Assembly (NCBI RefSeq): GCF_048771995.1
Contig: NC_133030.1
Span: 52,412,501 to 52,476,500, forward strand
DNA from: Taeniopygia guttata
Lineage: Eukaryota > Chordata > Aves > Passeriformes > Estrildidae
Direction: 5' to 3'
DNA length: 64,000 nucleotides
This document shows, in pieces, positions 22,331 to 35,360 of this stretch. The position numbers and the translations under genes are program-made. The number at the start of each line of letters is the position of its first letter. The first letter of the stretch is position 1. The notes under the pieces were generated by a model that ran no database searches, had not been told where the DNA came from, and saw only the letters and a list, made by a program, of their open reading frames with translations.

Positions 22331-25300
22331 CCGGAGAAGTAAAGCTCTGGTGAGCTTCCTAACACCAGCTACCGGATCCAGGAGAGAGCGTAGATAGGCA
22401 TCCCTTACAAAGGTTACTTGGTGGATGTTATAGAGCCACAGCTCAGTGTGGCATAAAATGGTGCCATGCCAACCAGAACACGACAAGATTTGTAGATCAC
22501 TTTTTTCCACTTTTTGCAAGAGGTGAAAAACCTGACCTTGTGATGGAAGCAAACAAAGGAAATGCACATATGTAATGCCATGTGTGCCAGGTCCAGGGAC
22601 ATCAGCAGGTGGGGACAACTTTGAATCTGAAGACTTGTTCAATCGTCAATGTAATTTAAGTGTAACAAGACAGAATATAAGTTTCCATGGCAAAACAAAG
22701 AATTTGAGAAACATCGCATACAAACCCAACTTTTTGATCTGTAAAGCCAGAGTCATGTACTAGAGTGAATACAAGCATTACCTCTTCCCAGTTCCCTTCA
22801 AGTCCCATACACACAGCAGAAAGTATAAAGCAGGCTGACTTTAACAACATAAGGACGTTAAACGTCATTTTAGCCAGAGGGAGTTCATTACCAAAGATCT
22901 GAGACAAAGAGGATCACAAGGCTTGATTAATTGTATGTATGCTCCAGCGTCCTGCTTTCCTCACTGTCCAACGTGTTCATAGTTGAGGCAAAAGGAGATT
23001 TCACACCAAAAGAGGAAAACCACACTGGTTTAATACTTAACTTCCACTTATCCCAGTGTGTACTGGAATCCTCAGCCCTGGGTTAGAGACACAGGCATCC
23101 CAGGGTGCCAGGTCTGGTGTAGGGGAGAAAGTAAATCTGATGCCTCAGGATGGGATTAGAGAACTGGGGAGTAGAAAAAGAAGCTGCCCAAGCTGACAGA
23201 TGAGAAATGTCTACAAGAGGCCATGTGGTGTGCAGTGTTTAGTGGTGAAGCAATTAAGCAGAGGCAGTTATAGCTACCAGTGGGAGAGAAGGTGGCATCT
23301 ATCTCCTCTGGGAGTCCTGGTTGTAAATCCTTTCTCAGAGATAAGGAAAAAAATACTAAAAAACAACTAATAGTTATCTTGCCCATATTTTTCCCTTAGC
23401 CACATAAGAGGTAGGAAATTGCTTTCAAGTCTTCCTCCTCTCTCCTCACCCACACATCTGATTAGAAAGCAGATTCAAACCTTGGTCTCCTGTTGAGGAG
23501 AGTGTCCTCATCACCACCTTCTCAGGTGTTTGGGAACAGGACTTCCTTAATAATACTCTGCTGAATCTGATCTACTTTGTCATAGCTAATTAAACACCTG
23601 TATTCAATTATACAACAAATCTGACTCTCTCACCTTTCTCTGTAAGGCTGAGGATATATCCCCAGAATGTGATCTCAAGTTTAATATTTCTTCCCAAGGA
23701 GGTGGGCTTAGATGGCTATGAGGTTTGAAAGGCCTGTTTCCCAGAAGACCTTATGGCATTTCCCACTCCACTGTGCATGTTCAGAGTGTGCCGGGAGGTG
23801 ACCCCATGTGTTTTACTGCACCACTGCAATATCAGCTGTACATGGAGAATCTAACATGGTGTTCACGTCACTGGTCTATTGGTGCTGTCAGTGGATGTCT
23901 GATGGGTCACATACCTGCCCAGAAAATCTAGCTGGAGCACAGCTCCTCCTCCTGGTTCACTGCAACAGTGAGAGTGTTTGTGCTCCTTGCTCCACAATAT
24001 GCAACACTGCCAGGAAAACATTTTGCCAAGGATAGGAAAAACTGACTGTTCCACCACCTACTTTCAGAAGCAAAGGGAAGTATTAGAGTTCTCTTAAAGA
24101 GGAGAAAATGCACGGACATGAAAATAAGGTGGGAGGATAAAACCTGTCTGCATCAGGCATCCTCCTCCCTCCGGTACTACAGATGCCCTATCAAGAGGAA
24201 AAGGTTATGTAATGAAAGAAGTCTGCCTACAAAGCCTGCTGCTACAAGAGTTTGCCAAGAAAAGAGACTCTCAAGAGAGTGCCTTACAACAGCCTTAAAG
24301 CAAGATACTGCAAGACATACCTCAAAGCATGATCTCTGAATACTAACCTAGAATGGGTTAAAAGGGTAGAAAGACCACTGAATCAACCAAAAAAACACAT
24401 AATGGGCCATCTCTGGAGATTCTCACTCACTCATGTTAGTGCTATTGTAAATAACAATAATAATGTTTATTTTTGGTTGCAGGAGAGTGTGGAAGGCTGA
24501 ATGAGTGGGGTTGGTTGTATTTGCAATTGAGCCAGCAAGAACAGAATTTGAATCTAACAGAAGGATGGACAAATTAGCATACCAAACATTTCTGGTGTTC
24601 GGTGCCACCTCCCTAGGCCCATCTAACAATTAATGTGACCATATGACTGATATGACCATGTAATAAATGCAATTGATATGACTAATGAACAAAGAGAAAT
24701 AGTGTTGCTGCCTACTACTTCCATGTTGTCCAGGTAGATTTGTCTTCCTCTGCGTTTGTTTCAATTCTGTTGTTCTTGCAGACAGGACCTGAATATGCAT
24801 TGTCATGAAGGAAGGCAAACAGAGGCATTTAAATACTTAACTGCCCAGTGAATCATGAAATAAAATGCTCAGACCTTGTTTGATTCAAATTTTCATTAAC
24901 AGTTTGAGATTGCCAGAGACAGATGCCAGGAATATGATTACTGTTCCCAGAAGTAGCCAACTTCTGATACTTCACTGATACTTCTGGAACCGTTCATCCT
25001 TTGTACATACATGTGTTAAGTACAGGTTTCTGTCTTCCCTTGAGCACTGTGATTCACACACTGATGGTATTAAGAGAGCACAGTGAGATGAGAGCCCAAG
25101 TGAGTTAGGAACACTTATCCATGTGCTTGTCCTGTCTTTCTGAAAGAAAAGCAAGGAGTTAAATAGTCCTGTGCCCCCTTTACACACAGAGAGCTGAGAT
25201 GCAAGCAAACACACTCACTCAAGATGCCACAGGCAAATCTGTGGTGGGGCTGGGAAAAAAATCCAGATTTCCTGAATCCTCTCCAGTGCCTTAACCTTAA

Positions 25301-28199
25301 AAGCACCCTTTCTCACTAATCAGGTATATCAGACGAGTCATCAGACACCTATATGTATATCTGCTTACCCTGAGATTTGTATACCTCTGCGGTCCTGAAA
25401 ACGAGTTTGTTCTCTCCTGCCTCACCCACAGAAGTTTGATAGGGTGGTAAAACCAGCTTAAAGACTTCCTTTGTTCTGATGAACAAATAGCAACTCTGCT
25501 CAAGCCTCTGACCTTGGTCATGAGGACCTGAGAGATGAAACAGCTGTCAGGTGGGCTAAATCCACATGGAAACTTCCTCCTGGTTTTGTGCGATGTTAGG
25601 TGTCTCTTGGAGTATCGGTGGCTGGATGTGTTGTCTTGATGAAAGCAGGCTAGGCAAAAAGAGGCTCATCAGCAGCTCTCCAAAACCACCTTACCTGCAA
25701 ACAGAAGGCAGGCAAGCAAGGCATGGCCTGCTAAACAGTGAACGAACAGATCTCAAAGAGAAGCCAAACAGTGTGGAAGTTGCCAAAAACCACTGCCAGT
25801 GTGTGCAGGTGAGAATCCTGCTACCTTACCATCAGTACATCCTTCCAGATTAGAGAAGCACAGAGTCAAGAGCCACAGGAAATCTCCAGGTGAATTTGTT
25901 AACCTTGGCTCCATTACTAAACCAATCTTCATAAGCAAAATATCTGCCTTTCCATTTCCTTTGAAAACAGGTGCTTCAGACCTTGTCTCTAAGCGCAATC
26001 AAAGTCTGCTGTGTTGAAAAGAATGTTGACAGAGGTAGCAATAGGTATGACAGGAGCATATGAGACTCCTTAAGCTAATCATTAAAGCCAGGATCAAGAA
26101 AGCAAGTGCTTACAGGTGCCTCTGTCAGCCTTGTCAATCCAAGAGAAAAAGAGGAGATGGGGGGTGAACTCCTGAAAAAGTAACAGCTGAAAAGTGAGGC
26201 TAGTATGCTAAGATGGCAATTCACAAAAAAAAAAAAAAAGTGATTCAAGCAGTAATATATGCTGGTATTAACTAAAACCACAAAAAGTGCATAAGGAAAA
26301 TGTTGTGAAACTGGCAAAATGGAATAGAATTTAAGAAGAAATCAACAGTTTTGAGAGACTAGCATATTATCACTGGAAGAACATTTTTACTCAGACTGGA
26401 AAAATAAACAGAGGATAAAGTTTTAGCTGTAGGTGGTGTTAAGACTTCTACAGATCTCAGTGGCACCAAGACCTTGTAGAAAAAGAAAACACTGCTGTAT
26501 CAACCAGCTAGAAGCCTTGGGTGGGGAGAGCCCAAACTTTTCAGTTTCATCACTGTTCCCACCACCCATGGATTTTCTGAGCTCCCCATAACAGTGTCAT
26601 TCCCAAAGGCTTGGATAGTGTGTGGATACATCTGCACTGCACAGTGTGGTGCTAAATGAGGTAGGTCTAAAAGAACTACCTTGAGGATGAGAAGCAATCC
26701 AGACTTATTAGCGTGGTGCTCTACTCATGCCAATTTATTGTGCTAATGTAGCTATATCACTCCTAAGTATCCCTGAACAACACAGCATTGTGAGATCTGG
26801 ATCTGCCAAGAGCACAGATGTGTCAGTAGGTTGAATGAAGAAGGTCTGAGACTAACAGGCTGGTTGGAAATGTGAGGTACACTGAAGGAGGCTATTACTT
26901 TGTGCTGCTTTAATGCCTTCTAATTTTTTTAATTAAAGCTTAGTTACAATATCCCGTAGGGAAATATCCCTTACTGGCAATAAGAGTAGGCCAAGAAACC
27001 TCACAAGGTCTCTTCTGGCATTAATGTCTATTACTCTAAGTCTCAGTCCAGTCCAAACTTGTAGGAGAATAAAGCTCCTACCACAAAAACTATTGCTCTT
27101 AGACAGTAATTGACGTTTTTCCACATACAAGGACCAGATAATCTACTTTCATGCAAAATGACTTCTTAAGGGAAAACAGCAACAAAAAGAAGAAGGGTGC
27201 AGGAGGTGGTGGTGATGGGCTTAAAATAAAATAAAATGCAAGGTCTCCAAGAGAGACCAGTGTGTGTTCACTTCCACAACAGGCTGGAGCAGGCAAGAGG
27301 AGCATGGCTGCTGCCTCTGCACACATAGAGGATTTCTTTGAAATTCCATGTGTTGCTGGCAGACTTAAATGTTTTCTTTATTACATTGGCCTTTCAAGGC
27401 TCCCAGTCATTTGGCTGTGCTGTTATCAAGCCTTGCAAATGGCTGAAGTCCAGTGAGGGAGTGATCAGATGCATCTTTGTACTTGGGATCAAGACAGGAA
27501 CCCATTTACAGAAAGGTTGGTTTGGCTTCAGCAGGCTGGCGATGATGATTATGGTGCCACCTCCATTAGTCCCCTCTGATATGGTTAGGTGTGAGCTTCC
27601 CCATGTGACCACGTCCTTGTGCTACATCATGTTGCACACTGAGAGAGTAAATCATGTGGGAAAGAAAAGCATCTTGTTCATTCTCTTTTCATACCATCTC
27701 AGCAGTGGTCTATGGCCAGAGCCTGTCAATGTCGCTGTAACACAGCACTAGTGACTGCAAACCAAAGAACTCATTTGAACATGGTAAAACCTTTGCTGGA
27801 TTTAGTCCAGGGGTGACCTAGCCCTGGAAAAGGCAGCAGGACAGGGCTGCCTGCAGTTGCTGGATCTTCACTGGAGGGAACAGCAGTGATGGAAGAAAGA
27901 GATTGATCTGCAGGGCTCAGGGTAAGAGCGACAACCTGATTTATAGTTATGTGCTTCATCAGCTAAAGGAGTTGTGGCACTTTCCTTTCAGCCTGGCTGT
28001 GGTCATCAGTTAATTGTCCATGAGAAGGTGGAAAGCATTAAACCTCAGGAAGCCCTTGTGTCTGTGTGAGAGTAAAGGTGGTTTTGGGCAGCTAAACTTA
28101 CCTGTTAAGAATCAATTTTACTTTCTCTGGGGCCCAGCTCTAGTTTCCACCGCACATGCACGTAAGCTCTGGCACGCACAGACAAATACATGCACGTAA

Positions 28200-28520
28200 A
28201 TACTAAACAAATACATTCACCTTGATAGCATTATTGACTATTCGATATGGTCGGATTGCTAATGTTAAAAACTATCCAAAGAAAAGAGTTTGCAGATTTC
28301 TGTCAGCCAGAGATCTATTACTCATGCTCAGCCATCTGGTATTTAATGAGAATATGACAAGCTGATTGTTATTTTTTTTTCACATAGCAAATTGAAAAAT
28401 GTGACTTTTTGATCTGTATTTTAATTACACCCCCTCTGATCTCTCTCCCTTGCACTTTCTTAGTAATATGATTTTGGTGAGTAAACACATTCAGGCTTTT
28501 TCTATTAGCCCTTGCCTCCC
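28200..28520. promoter_or_regulatory. Candidate conserved non-coding element
   Basis: Unique low-repeat DNA with scattered CpG (TTCGATATGGTCGG) and TAAT/TGATTG-type words, without ORFs. Just upstream (about 28154-28200) the word CATGCACGTAA occurs twice. The call rests on texture only. Confidence 0.22.
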
Positions 28521-31500
28521 AAATAGATAAAGAAAATCTCATTTATTTATGTTTCTCTGATTTACCTGTGTTTGGTGGAAGTTTAAAGAAAATTATTTTT
28601 GTCACACCTAAAGAATCAGGCAAGAGCTTAGGATGGAAGGTGAGACTGTATGACTGCAACCACCCTTGGTACTTCACAGCTTCCTGGCACCCTGCTTTTT
28701 CCATGCCATTGCAGCTCTCCTGGGAGGGGAGTTATTTCATATTGTATTTCATATTGCAGGTATTGCTATTATCTAATAAGCTCATCGTTTTGCTCCAATG
28801 CCAATAATTAAAAACATAACATAATGAAAAAAGAACTAAAACAATTCTGCCATGAGAAGATGGGGAGATGATACAAGTCCTAGAAATCAGGATTTCTGTC
28901 AGATTGACCCCTCTCAGTTCATGACATGTTGCTGCCTGCTTAGTTGGGCCTCGTGCCTATAGCTGCAAATACATCTGATTATATATGAAAGCCTGACTTT
29001 AAAGGGACTGGACCCAATCACATGACATGTTTTTGTCCAAGTTCCACTATCATGTGACAATCTACAGTAGATTTATGAAATTAAGCACAGATGGCTACTT
29101 TGTTTTTGTTCTTTGAACTGACAGCTGCTGGTGTAAAAATAAATTAAATTAAATTTCATATAAGTCAGACTCTGAGGGGTTTTTTTTGGTTAAATAATCT
29201 TTAAGGTCCCCCCCACCCTGCACACACATACATTCATTTTAAGGTTTCACTGGTTCTGGACTTCACCCCATGATTCTGGCACACCCCCAGGAGCTTTTCC
29301 CAGCTACCCTGACAGTGACCTCCCTCCTCATTTGGGTACACAGCCCCTGTCCCCAAACAGACACTGAGTGACACTGGGGACAAAATGTGCCAAGCCTGGC
29401 CAGTGGGCATAGCTGAAGTGGGGCCATTTAAAGCCACTTTCCATGAGGAATCTCAGCTAAAAGAAGGGAAAACCCCACGAATCCTCTACTCTGCAAGCCT
29501 GCGGGAGAGTATTCCTAAGCCCTTAGGAGCTGTCAGCTCTGAAAGGCTGCATCTGCCAACAAAAGTGGGAGGATTGCTAATAACCGAGCTGCTAATAATC
29601 CAATATATAGGGAAAACCAAAGGAAGTCACTTCTAGGTAGGGAAAGTAATGGCAGGTGCATAAAAGAAAATCAGATGACTTTTTAAGAAAACAATGTTTC
29701 AGGATTAGCCAAAGGGTTCTCCTGTATTCACAAATCTCCATGGAGCACTTTAAAGTCTTCTGTGTTTGTATCATTTAAAGTGCTGCTATTTTAGGTCAGT
29801 GTAAATAAGTCATGTGTGCCGTCAGCCTTGTACAAGTGCTTTCTGCTGCTTAATAATACATGTGCTTGTCCATTATAGGGGCTACACGGGTATGTGTTGG
29901 GATCTGGAGGCAGTCATGCAAAGATCCTGTCTTTGGCATGGCTGCTTAATGCTCTGAGTTAGGGCATGGGGTTTATGCTTGTGATGACCTAGAGCAGGAC
30001 AGAGGCTAAACAGAGCTCTGATCACAGCGCCCAATAAATAATTCATAAGGAGCTATCTAATGGTATCGCTGCTTTCTTCCCCAGCTATGCCATCAATCCA
30101 ACACTATTGCCTTTTATTTTATTTATACAGAGATATCAGGGCTCTACATAGCAGGGGGTTAATTGACCACATCAGAATTCTGCTATTTCAAATGCATTTC
30201 AGCAGTTTTCTGGGGTCTGGTGGGTATTTTGGAATGATGGTTCCATCATGGAGATGCCTGGCACAAAAGGTGCTATTCAGATGCAGCATCCTACAGGACA
30301 CAGCAAGCAGAGCATCTCCAGCCTGACAATCCCTTTGGATACACATTGACGCTGAGCTGCAGTCTCAGATATGGCTTGTGCATCCAACAGACTTCCACCT
30401 CTCTGAAAGGTATTCCAATCATTGGTCTCAATTGGCAGCAGGACATTCTGTAGCCCACTGATGTGACCTGGCATTCTGTGCTCCTGTATTGTTCACTCCT
30501 TTGTGAGTCCCCGCTCTCTCTGGGTCTCTTTTTCCATGTATGTAATAAATTAATCACTATGGGGACTTACATCATGTGCTTATCCAGAAGTGAGCACAAC
30601 GGGGTCCTGCTCCCTGTGGCCCTCTAGGCAGGACAGAAGCAAAGACAGTTGGTTTCCCTAAGTGCCCCAAAGGCACAGCAGTGTCATGCAGTAACCTGAA
30701 CACAGGACAGAGAGCATGAATTTTCCAGATCTCAATCATTTGATCATTTTGCAAAGTTACAGTGAAGTGTAGAAGCAATGGTGAAAAAGTAGGCCTGTCC
30801 ATGATGCATAATTACTGAGTTAGTGCTTAAAAAGCACTCAGGGGTTGGAAGCTGTGAAGTCCTGCTAGGAAGCTGCTGTGGCACATTTTCTTATGTGCAT
30901 CTGCATGTTGTTGCATCCAGTCAGGTAGCCATCACCCTGAATTAGAAGTGGGTTCTCTTATTCTGAGTCAGTTGCTTTGTGGGGAGAAAATGAGTTAAAG
31001 TGCCTGTTTTTCCTGATGGATATCTCAGAGAATTAATCAGGTGATATTTTTAAAGGATTTTGCCTTGTTCTCCTGTGATTTTGCCCCCAGAGAAGTCAAA
31101 ACAGATTTGCCATTCCTCCAACAGGAGGAAAATTCAACAAATAAAAGAGCAAACTATCATACTGGAAAAGCCAAATCTCCAAGTCTGACTTGCTGGGAGG
31201 GAGATGCCAAAATACCTTTACAAATCTGTGCCTCAGTACGAGTGTCAGGTTTGCAAGGTGCAAACACTGCACTTATGAGAAAAAAATGAAGAGGGTTTTG
31301 TTAGCAGAAGCTTCCCCAATCACACCTCCACAGACCTCTGCAGGCTACTGAAAATGAGCACAATGTCTGTGAAATTAAGAGCTGAAGAGGAATTTGGTGA
31401 AAGAAAATGGTGAAAAGAAAAAAAAGTAGTTTAAAATGGTCTTTTACTTTCCCCTTCAAATGTTACAGTACTGATTTCTTTGACAGAAAAATTAGTGTGT

Positions 31501-31809
31501 GTGTGCGTCTATGTGGTGAGTTATAAGGAGAGGTTTAGAAACAAGATTTTTGATAGAAAACAAAAGCACGTCAGTTAATAAGTATGCGGTAATGTTGAAA
31601 AAACCCCACAATAGCGTTTCTCATGCATATGTGGGAGTTAGGGATTGTAAGAACAAGTGGTGGCTGCTTGCCTGGGTTTATCAAAGCCCAGTAGGGCAGT
31701 ATCACCTCTTTGTCTTTCCTGGGCTCAGAGTCATCAATCCCTCCTGTTCCTTCCCGAGCTGTGAAAATGTCAAGGGAGAAACTCCTCCTCCTGTAACAAA
31801 CCTCAACAA

Positions 31810-31925
31810 GCCCCGGTGCGGCTCTCCGGGGTCCGGGGGAGCCGGCCGGGTTCCGCGGCTGCGTGGGGCAGAGGGGCTGGGCAGAGCTCCCGGTGCTGGG
31901 ACCGCGCAGCCCCGGGGCTGGGCTT
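31810..31925. other. Short CpG-dense segment next to the minisatellite
   Basis: About 115 bp with many CpGs (GTGCGGCTCTCCGGGG, GCCGGCCGGG, CCGCGGCTGCG), in contrast to the CpG-poor surroundings. It abuts the left edge of the 17-bp array. It could be a small CpG island or decayed array flank. No coding exon or canonical splice site with a recognisable product was found. Confidence 0.5.
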
Positions 31926-32437
31926 CCTCAGGGATGGGCTTCCTCAGGGATGGGCTCCCCCAGGGATGGGCTCCCCTCAGTGCTGGGCTCCCTCAGTGCT
32001 GGGCTCCCCTCAGTGCTGGGCCCCGCCAGGGCTGGGCTCCCTTTTGTGCTGGGTTCCCCCCAGGGCTGGGTTCCCTCAGTGCTGGGCTCCCTTCAGTGCT
32101 GGGCTCCCCTCAGTGCTGGGCTCCCCTCAGGGATGGGCTCCCCTCAGTGCTGGGCTCCCCTCAGTGCTGGGCTCCCCTCAGGGATGGGTTCCCCTCAGCG
32201 CTGGGCTCCCCTCAGTGCTGGGCTCCCCTCAGTGCTGGGCTCCCCTCAGCGCTGGACTCCCCTCAGGGATGGGTTCCCCTCAGGGATGGGCTCCCCTCTG
32301 TGCTGGGCTCCCCTCAGTGCTGGGTTCCCTCAGTGCTGGGCTACTCTCAGTGCTGGGCTCCCCTCAGGGATGGGCTCCCCTCAGTGCTGGGTTCCCCCAA
32401 GGGCTGGGTTCCCTCAGTGCTGCGCTCCCCCAGGGCT
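31911..32437. repeat. GC-rich 16/17-bp minisatellite, about 31 units
   Basis: Tandem units of the form CTCCCCTCAGTGCTGGG (17 bp) alternate with CTCCCCTCAGGGATGGG variants and a minority of 16-bp versions. I count about 31 units by eye. Because 17 is not a multiple of 3, a 51-bp super-period cycles through all frames, and with no stop in the unit all three plus frames remain open. This creates overlapping ORFs of 303, 298 and 243 codons that share the same 17-residue peptide repeat. I regard those as artefacts. Confidence 0.95.
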
Positions 32438-35029
32438 CACAGTCCTCCGCAAAGCAAGTAAGGGCAGGCCTGGCCAGAGCACCAGCAAAGCAAAGGGACT
32501 TTATGCTGCCTTTGAGCAGGGGCTGGCCCCCTTTCCTTGCTCTGACAGGGCAGTGCTGGAGGCAGCTTTGCTTAATGGCTCAGCTCGTACCTGAAACCAC
32601 AGCTTCCAAAAAGACTGGAGCCTCGTGTGCATCCTGTTCCACAGGGTTGCTGTCCCTTGCTCCCCTTCCCACCACCTCATGCACAGCCCTAAAACCCAAG
32701 GACCCTTTTTAATAAGGCAAAGCTCAGACTGTCTCCCCTGTCTGCCTTGCCCTCAAAAAAAACATCTTTCTGGAGGGATGCACAGCTGAACTCCAGCTCC
32801 CTAGGATTGCTGCAGTGCTCATGGAACCCCCAGGAGCTGGAAATCACCTCAAAGAGAGGAGGAGGAAAAGGGCCCTTGATGCCCGCTGGGAGCCAGTGCC
32901 CCATGGAGAGCATGGGTAACTGGCCAAGTCCATCTGCAGGAGGCACAGTCTGTGGGATGCTGTGGTGGGAGGCAAACAGAGCAGACAAGAGGAATGCAGA
33001 CAGGGATGGCTGGAGGGGCAGGGAGGAAACTGGAGGGTGGCTGAGGGCAGAAGGGGAGAAGAAAAGCTGGAGGACGGGGAAGAGAGTGGAGAGGGTGATG
33101 AGGTATGGGATGATGTGGGAGATGATGTACCCAAAGGCAGAGCTGGCCAAAGCCTCCAGGCTGGAAACCAGGTGACCGCAGAGGTTCTGGGGGAAGCAGG
33201 TGCCTTCACTGCACCTGCAGCACAGCCCCCTCCCAGGGGAAACAGCCCACATGTGGAAAGAAGGGCACCACAGCAAGGCAATCACACAAGCATTGTTTCA
33301 TACAGGAGTGCTGACAAGATGGAAAAAGAGATTTTATCTCCTTCTGTACCTGATGTGCTGCTGGGACAGCAGGAGGGCGTTATGCTGCTGGTTTCACCAG
33401 CACACCAGAGGTCTGAGCTGGTGGCTGAGGGACTCTGGTGCCTGACCACGGTAGGAATGAGTGATGGTTTACAAAGGCACCTGTGCAGGTCTGTGGTCTT
33501 CTCCCTGTGGTCAGGGAGGGGCTGTGGGCAGAGCAGTGTTTCCCAAGTGTGCTCAGCATGAGAGACAACTATTTCTCTGCTCTCCATCATTTTTTGCAAA
33601 AGTGATTCTACCAAAAACATCCAGTTCAGGAAGAGATTTCATGAGGAAACAGACAGAAACAAGTATCCAAACCAGGCAGAAGTCCAGAGCAGTAGTACAG
33701 GATCAAGCACAGGATTTGCCCCAGCTTGATATTACTTGTAATTAAAAGCTTTTTTCCCTTCTGATTGCAAAGATAACCTCATAAGTGTTGCTGACCATAA
33801 TACAAATCAGTTTCATATACTTGAGCCTGCATATACTCTGGAATGACAAATATTTCTGATATCATTCTATTGCTGCCAACAAAGCAGCATTGCTAGTGGC
33901 ACCCATTCATTGTTTGAGTGTTCAGCTCATGTTTTCTCTTTGCTGCTGTTGGATATACCTTTCAGACACCAGTGGTAACCTTTTCAGGGTGGTGCTGGCA
34001 TTGCCAGGAGAGCTAACAACCCTCAGATATGTTATATCATTTGAGATTATTTTAAAGGGAAAGAGAAAAGGAGATTTTCCCTCCTCTGTAAAATTTACTT
34101 ATTAAAATTTCAAAATCCAACATTTCTTCCTACATTCCCTTAATTGTTCAGATCCTGTCCTCTCCTCCAAAGCAGCCTATAGCCTACAGAATCTCCCTCT
34201 TTGTCACAAGTACTGACATATGTTCCTAATAGCTTAAGAAGAAACAGAAAATATTTACAAAGCAAAAGAGAGTTTCTACAATGATGTGTAAGGAACCAGG
34301 TGGGTTAAATGATTCTCTTGAAGTGCAAAAGGATGAGGCCACACCATACATTCTTCCAAAGGCACACTGTCAGACACTGCTATGTTGTACTTGGCCCATC
34401 ACCCATTTTTGGGAAAAAGAGCCACATCACTGTATATTGCCTTCAGTATTTCTAAGGAGAGCAGATAGAGCCCCACTGTGAGGGGCACATCAGTAACCAC
34501 ACAAGCAGAGCTGGCAAAGAAAACCTTGGTGGGGGCTCAACAACAGCCAGGACTGGCCCACATCTTTACTCCCGCCCCTGTGCATGGTCTTGCTCTCTGT
34601 CAGCTCCTGTTTCCTCCTCTTATGCCAACCAGCTCCAGGGGAATAGGTCAACCCAGTTTCCTAGAACAGAGACATATATTTCTCCTTCTGCACCATGAGT
34701 AGCTGCTGCTGCCTATGGGAGTTGTCATCTTTCCTGCACAGGAAAAATACAGAGAATGGAAGAGGCTCAAATCCCATGCAGATTTAGAAAAGAGTTTCTC
34801 ATCCAGGAGAGCAGAATGCCAGCCCCATTGTCTCCGATAGCAACCCCAGCTGAAGCAAGCAGAACCTGCAATGCTGTCACAGATTTCACTGCCTTCAACA
34901 CCTACTGATAAGCCATTAAAAGCTCGATATTTGAATATATCAGACTAAGAAATAGCCCTAGATTGGCTCATAGCTTCAATACACATTAAGAATTTATGTC
35001 TGTCAGCCCAAAGTTTGTAGTAAGAGATG
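32438..35029. other. Intergenic DNA, moderately GC-rich at its left end
   Basis: From 32440 to about 33560 both strands carry ORFs of 140-200 codons (for example 32689-33285 minus and 32962-33561 plus). They owe their length to GA/CT-biased composition and have no domain. The remainder is unique AT-rich DNA. Confidence 0.65.
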
Positions 35030-35360
35030 TTTCTTAGTGACCTGGGAGTAGGTATGTAAATAGTGAATTAGCAAAATGTCCGGATGACACAGAAATTTTT
35101 AGGTTATTCAAGACTATGGGGAGCTACGACATGTTCCAGAAAGACTTGACCAGACAGCATGATGGAAGATGAAATTCAGTGTAGACATGTGCAAGCTAAT
35201 GCACACTGCAGGAAATAATTTAAGCTTTCATACATGCCAAGGGACTGTGAATTAGTGATGAGAGGCATTATGGTGGACACACAATGCCTTCAGTGAAGCT
35301 GGCTGCACAAAGTACAGCCCAGGTCAGCAAAGGAATGAGGGGAAATTCAGATATCTAAAG
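35030..35360 (+). mobile_element. Old, diverged CR1-like LINE fragment
   Basis: The phrases CGGATGACACAGAAATTTTT, GAAATTCAGTGTAGACATGT and CAGTGAAGCTGGCTGCACAA resemble the mid-3' region of ancient amniote CR1 elements, in the right order and on the plus strand. It is far more diverged than the copy at 38929-39537 and has no recognisable tail. The boundaries are approximate. Confidence 0.6.

Larger units (their letters stand above)
21419..31809. other. Intergenic DNA without recognisable gene
   Basis: Mostly unique sequence. ORFs reach 137 codons (27338-27751 plus) but have no recognised family or coding context. The candidate regulatory blocks at 22080 and 28200 are listed separately. A 14-bp A run lies at 26226. 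Confidence 0.65.

Noticed and set aside
31550..32712. Three overlapping long plus-strand ORFs (303, 298 and 243 codons)
   Set aside because: They are readings of a 17-bp tandem repeat in three frames; shared peptide period and lack of any domain indicate an artefact.
32689..33285. 198-codon minus-strand ORF with 142- and 199-codon ORFs opposite
   Set aside because: Composition-driven GA/CT bias, mutually overlapping on both strands, no recognised family.
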